Assembly (NCBI GenBank): GCA_026545765.1 | Contig: JAIFAC010000117.1 | Coordinates: 62,001-126,000, forward strand | Reading direction: 5' to 3' | From: Plantago major | Lineage: Eukaryota; Streptophyta; Magnoliopsida; Lamiales; Plantaginaceae | Length of the DNA stretch: 64,000 nt | Shown here: piece by piece, positions 63,703-64,000 of the stretch | How the letters are laid out: the number at the start of each line of letters is the position of its first letter | Position numbering within the stretch: the first letter of the stretch is position 1 | Position numbers and translations under genes: made by a program | The notes under the pieces: model-generated | The model's input: the letters and a program-made list of their open reading frames with translations, nothing else | Databases searched by the model: none | Told to the model about the DNA's origin: nothing

Positions 63703-64000
63703 GATCTTCAGATAGGTACAGTTTACAGAAAGAGATGCAACTTTTACATATAGAGAAGTTTAGAAACAATCAGCAAGATTACAAAAAGTAATAAAACATA
63801 CTAAGTAAATTAGAACAGAGGAGAGTCCAAGCTCCAAGAGAGTATTCTAATGTTACTAGTCTTCAAGTCTTCAGAAATGCAACTTGGGTTTAGATTCCTC
63901 AAGTTCTTCAGCACCCTTTCTGGATCAGTTGACATGATCATCCACTTTTCTGCATTCTTGGACAAAGTCATAAAGAATCCTTCAGATAGAGAGCTCTGTC
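63703..64000 (-). repeat. Inverted repeat, right arm: start of another SIRE 3' UTR, minus strand
   Basis: After only 22 bases of LTR (63,681-63,702) the sequence switches to the complement of the 3' UTR. It is closer to copy C (45,604-45,900) than to its own partner arm, so it is likely the beginning of a further inverted SIRE copy, cut by the window end. Confidence 0.8.

Noticed and set aside
1..64000. Host genes, tRNA or rRNA genes
   Set aside because: No frame without transposon character had a recognisable family pattern, and no tRNA cloverleaf or rRNA core sequence was noticed; only the tRNA-complementary primer sites are present.

Overview
The window is plant nuclear DNA, almost certainly from pericentromeric or otherwise repeat-rich heterochromatin of a dicot. 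It consists of nested, broken and inverted LTR retrotransposons of three lineages, one Mutator-like transposase fragment and a piece of chloroplast DNA. I found no intact host gene, rRNA, tRNA, CRISPR array or bacterial-type operon. Species cannot be named from the sequence. Reading frames are heavily frameshifted, so almost every coding entry is a pseudogene and many boundaries are approximate (often +/-20 to 100 bases).

Layout: (1) 1-2,380, 3' end of a SIRE-like Ty1/copia element (post-pol 'env-like' region, 3' UTR, LTR piece), copy D. (2) 2,381-4,978, Athila-type Ty3/gypsy 3' half with env-like ORF. (3) 4,979-11,197, a large fold-back: arms of about 2.6-2.7 kb around a 0.9 kb spacer, each arm holding a Tat-type LTR, the start of its gag and an Athila LTR. 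(4) 11,198-15,834, Athila env-like region plus 3' LTR. (5) 15,835-17,525, opposite-strand Athila gag, primer-binding site and LTR. (6) 17,526-18,480, Mutator-like transposase start. (7) 18,485-about 22,100, Tat pol tail, long 3' region and an antisense ORF. (8) about 22,900-23,738, plastid DNA ending inside ndhJ. (9) 23,739-29,076, SIRE-like copy A (gag-PR-IN-RT-RH). (10) 29,077-40,283, Athila element A1, whose 5' LTR is split by a second Athila element A2 (29,998-35,671) that still has both LTRs. (11) 40,284-44,227, reversed Athila element. (12) 44,228-52,345, SIRE copy C (minus strand, pol deleted). (13) about 52,400-63,702, SIRE copy B (plus strand, nearly full length with a 5 kb post-pol region). 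(14) 63,703-64,000, start of another inverted SIRE 3' UTR.

The most notable system is the SIRE-like family. Downstream of pol it carries a long second gene region with its own TATA-like sequences, acidic and basic low-complexity stretches, coiled coils, at least four short introns between similar small exons, and a conserved C-terminal domain. That C-terminal domain occurs in three copies in the window, and two introns sit at the same places in copies B and C. An N-terminal block around 'VLEFYNN' resembles the 'VLEFYAN' block of the Athila post-pol ORF, which suggests a domain shared between copia and gypsy elements.

All Athila copies share a conserved 3' noncoding block with a small hairpin in which one base pair has changed on both sides. 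Three places show fold-back geometry (4,979-11,197; 51,760-53,520; 63,179-64,000). These could be genuine palindromic rearrangements or assembly/read artefacts.
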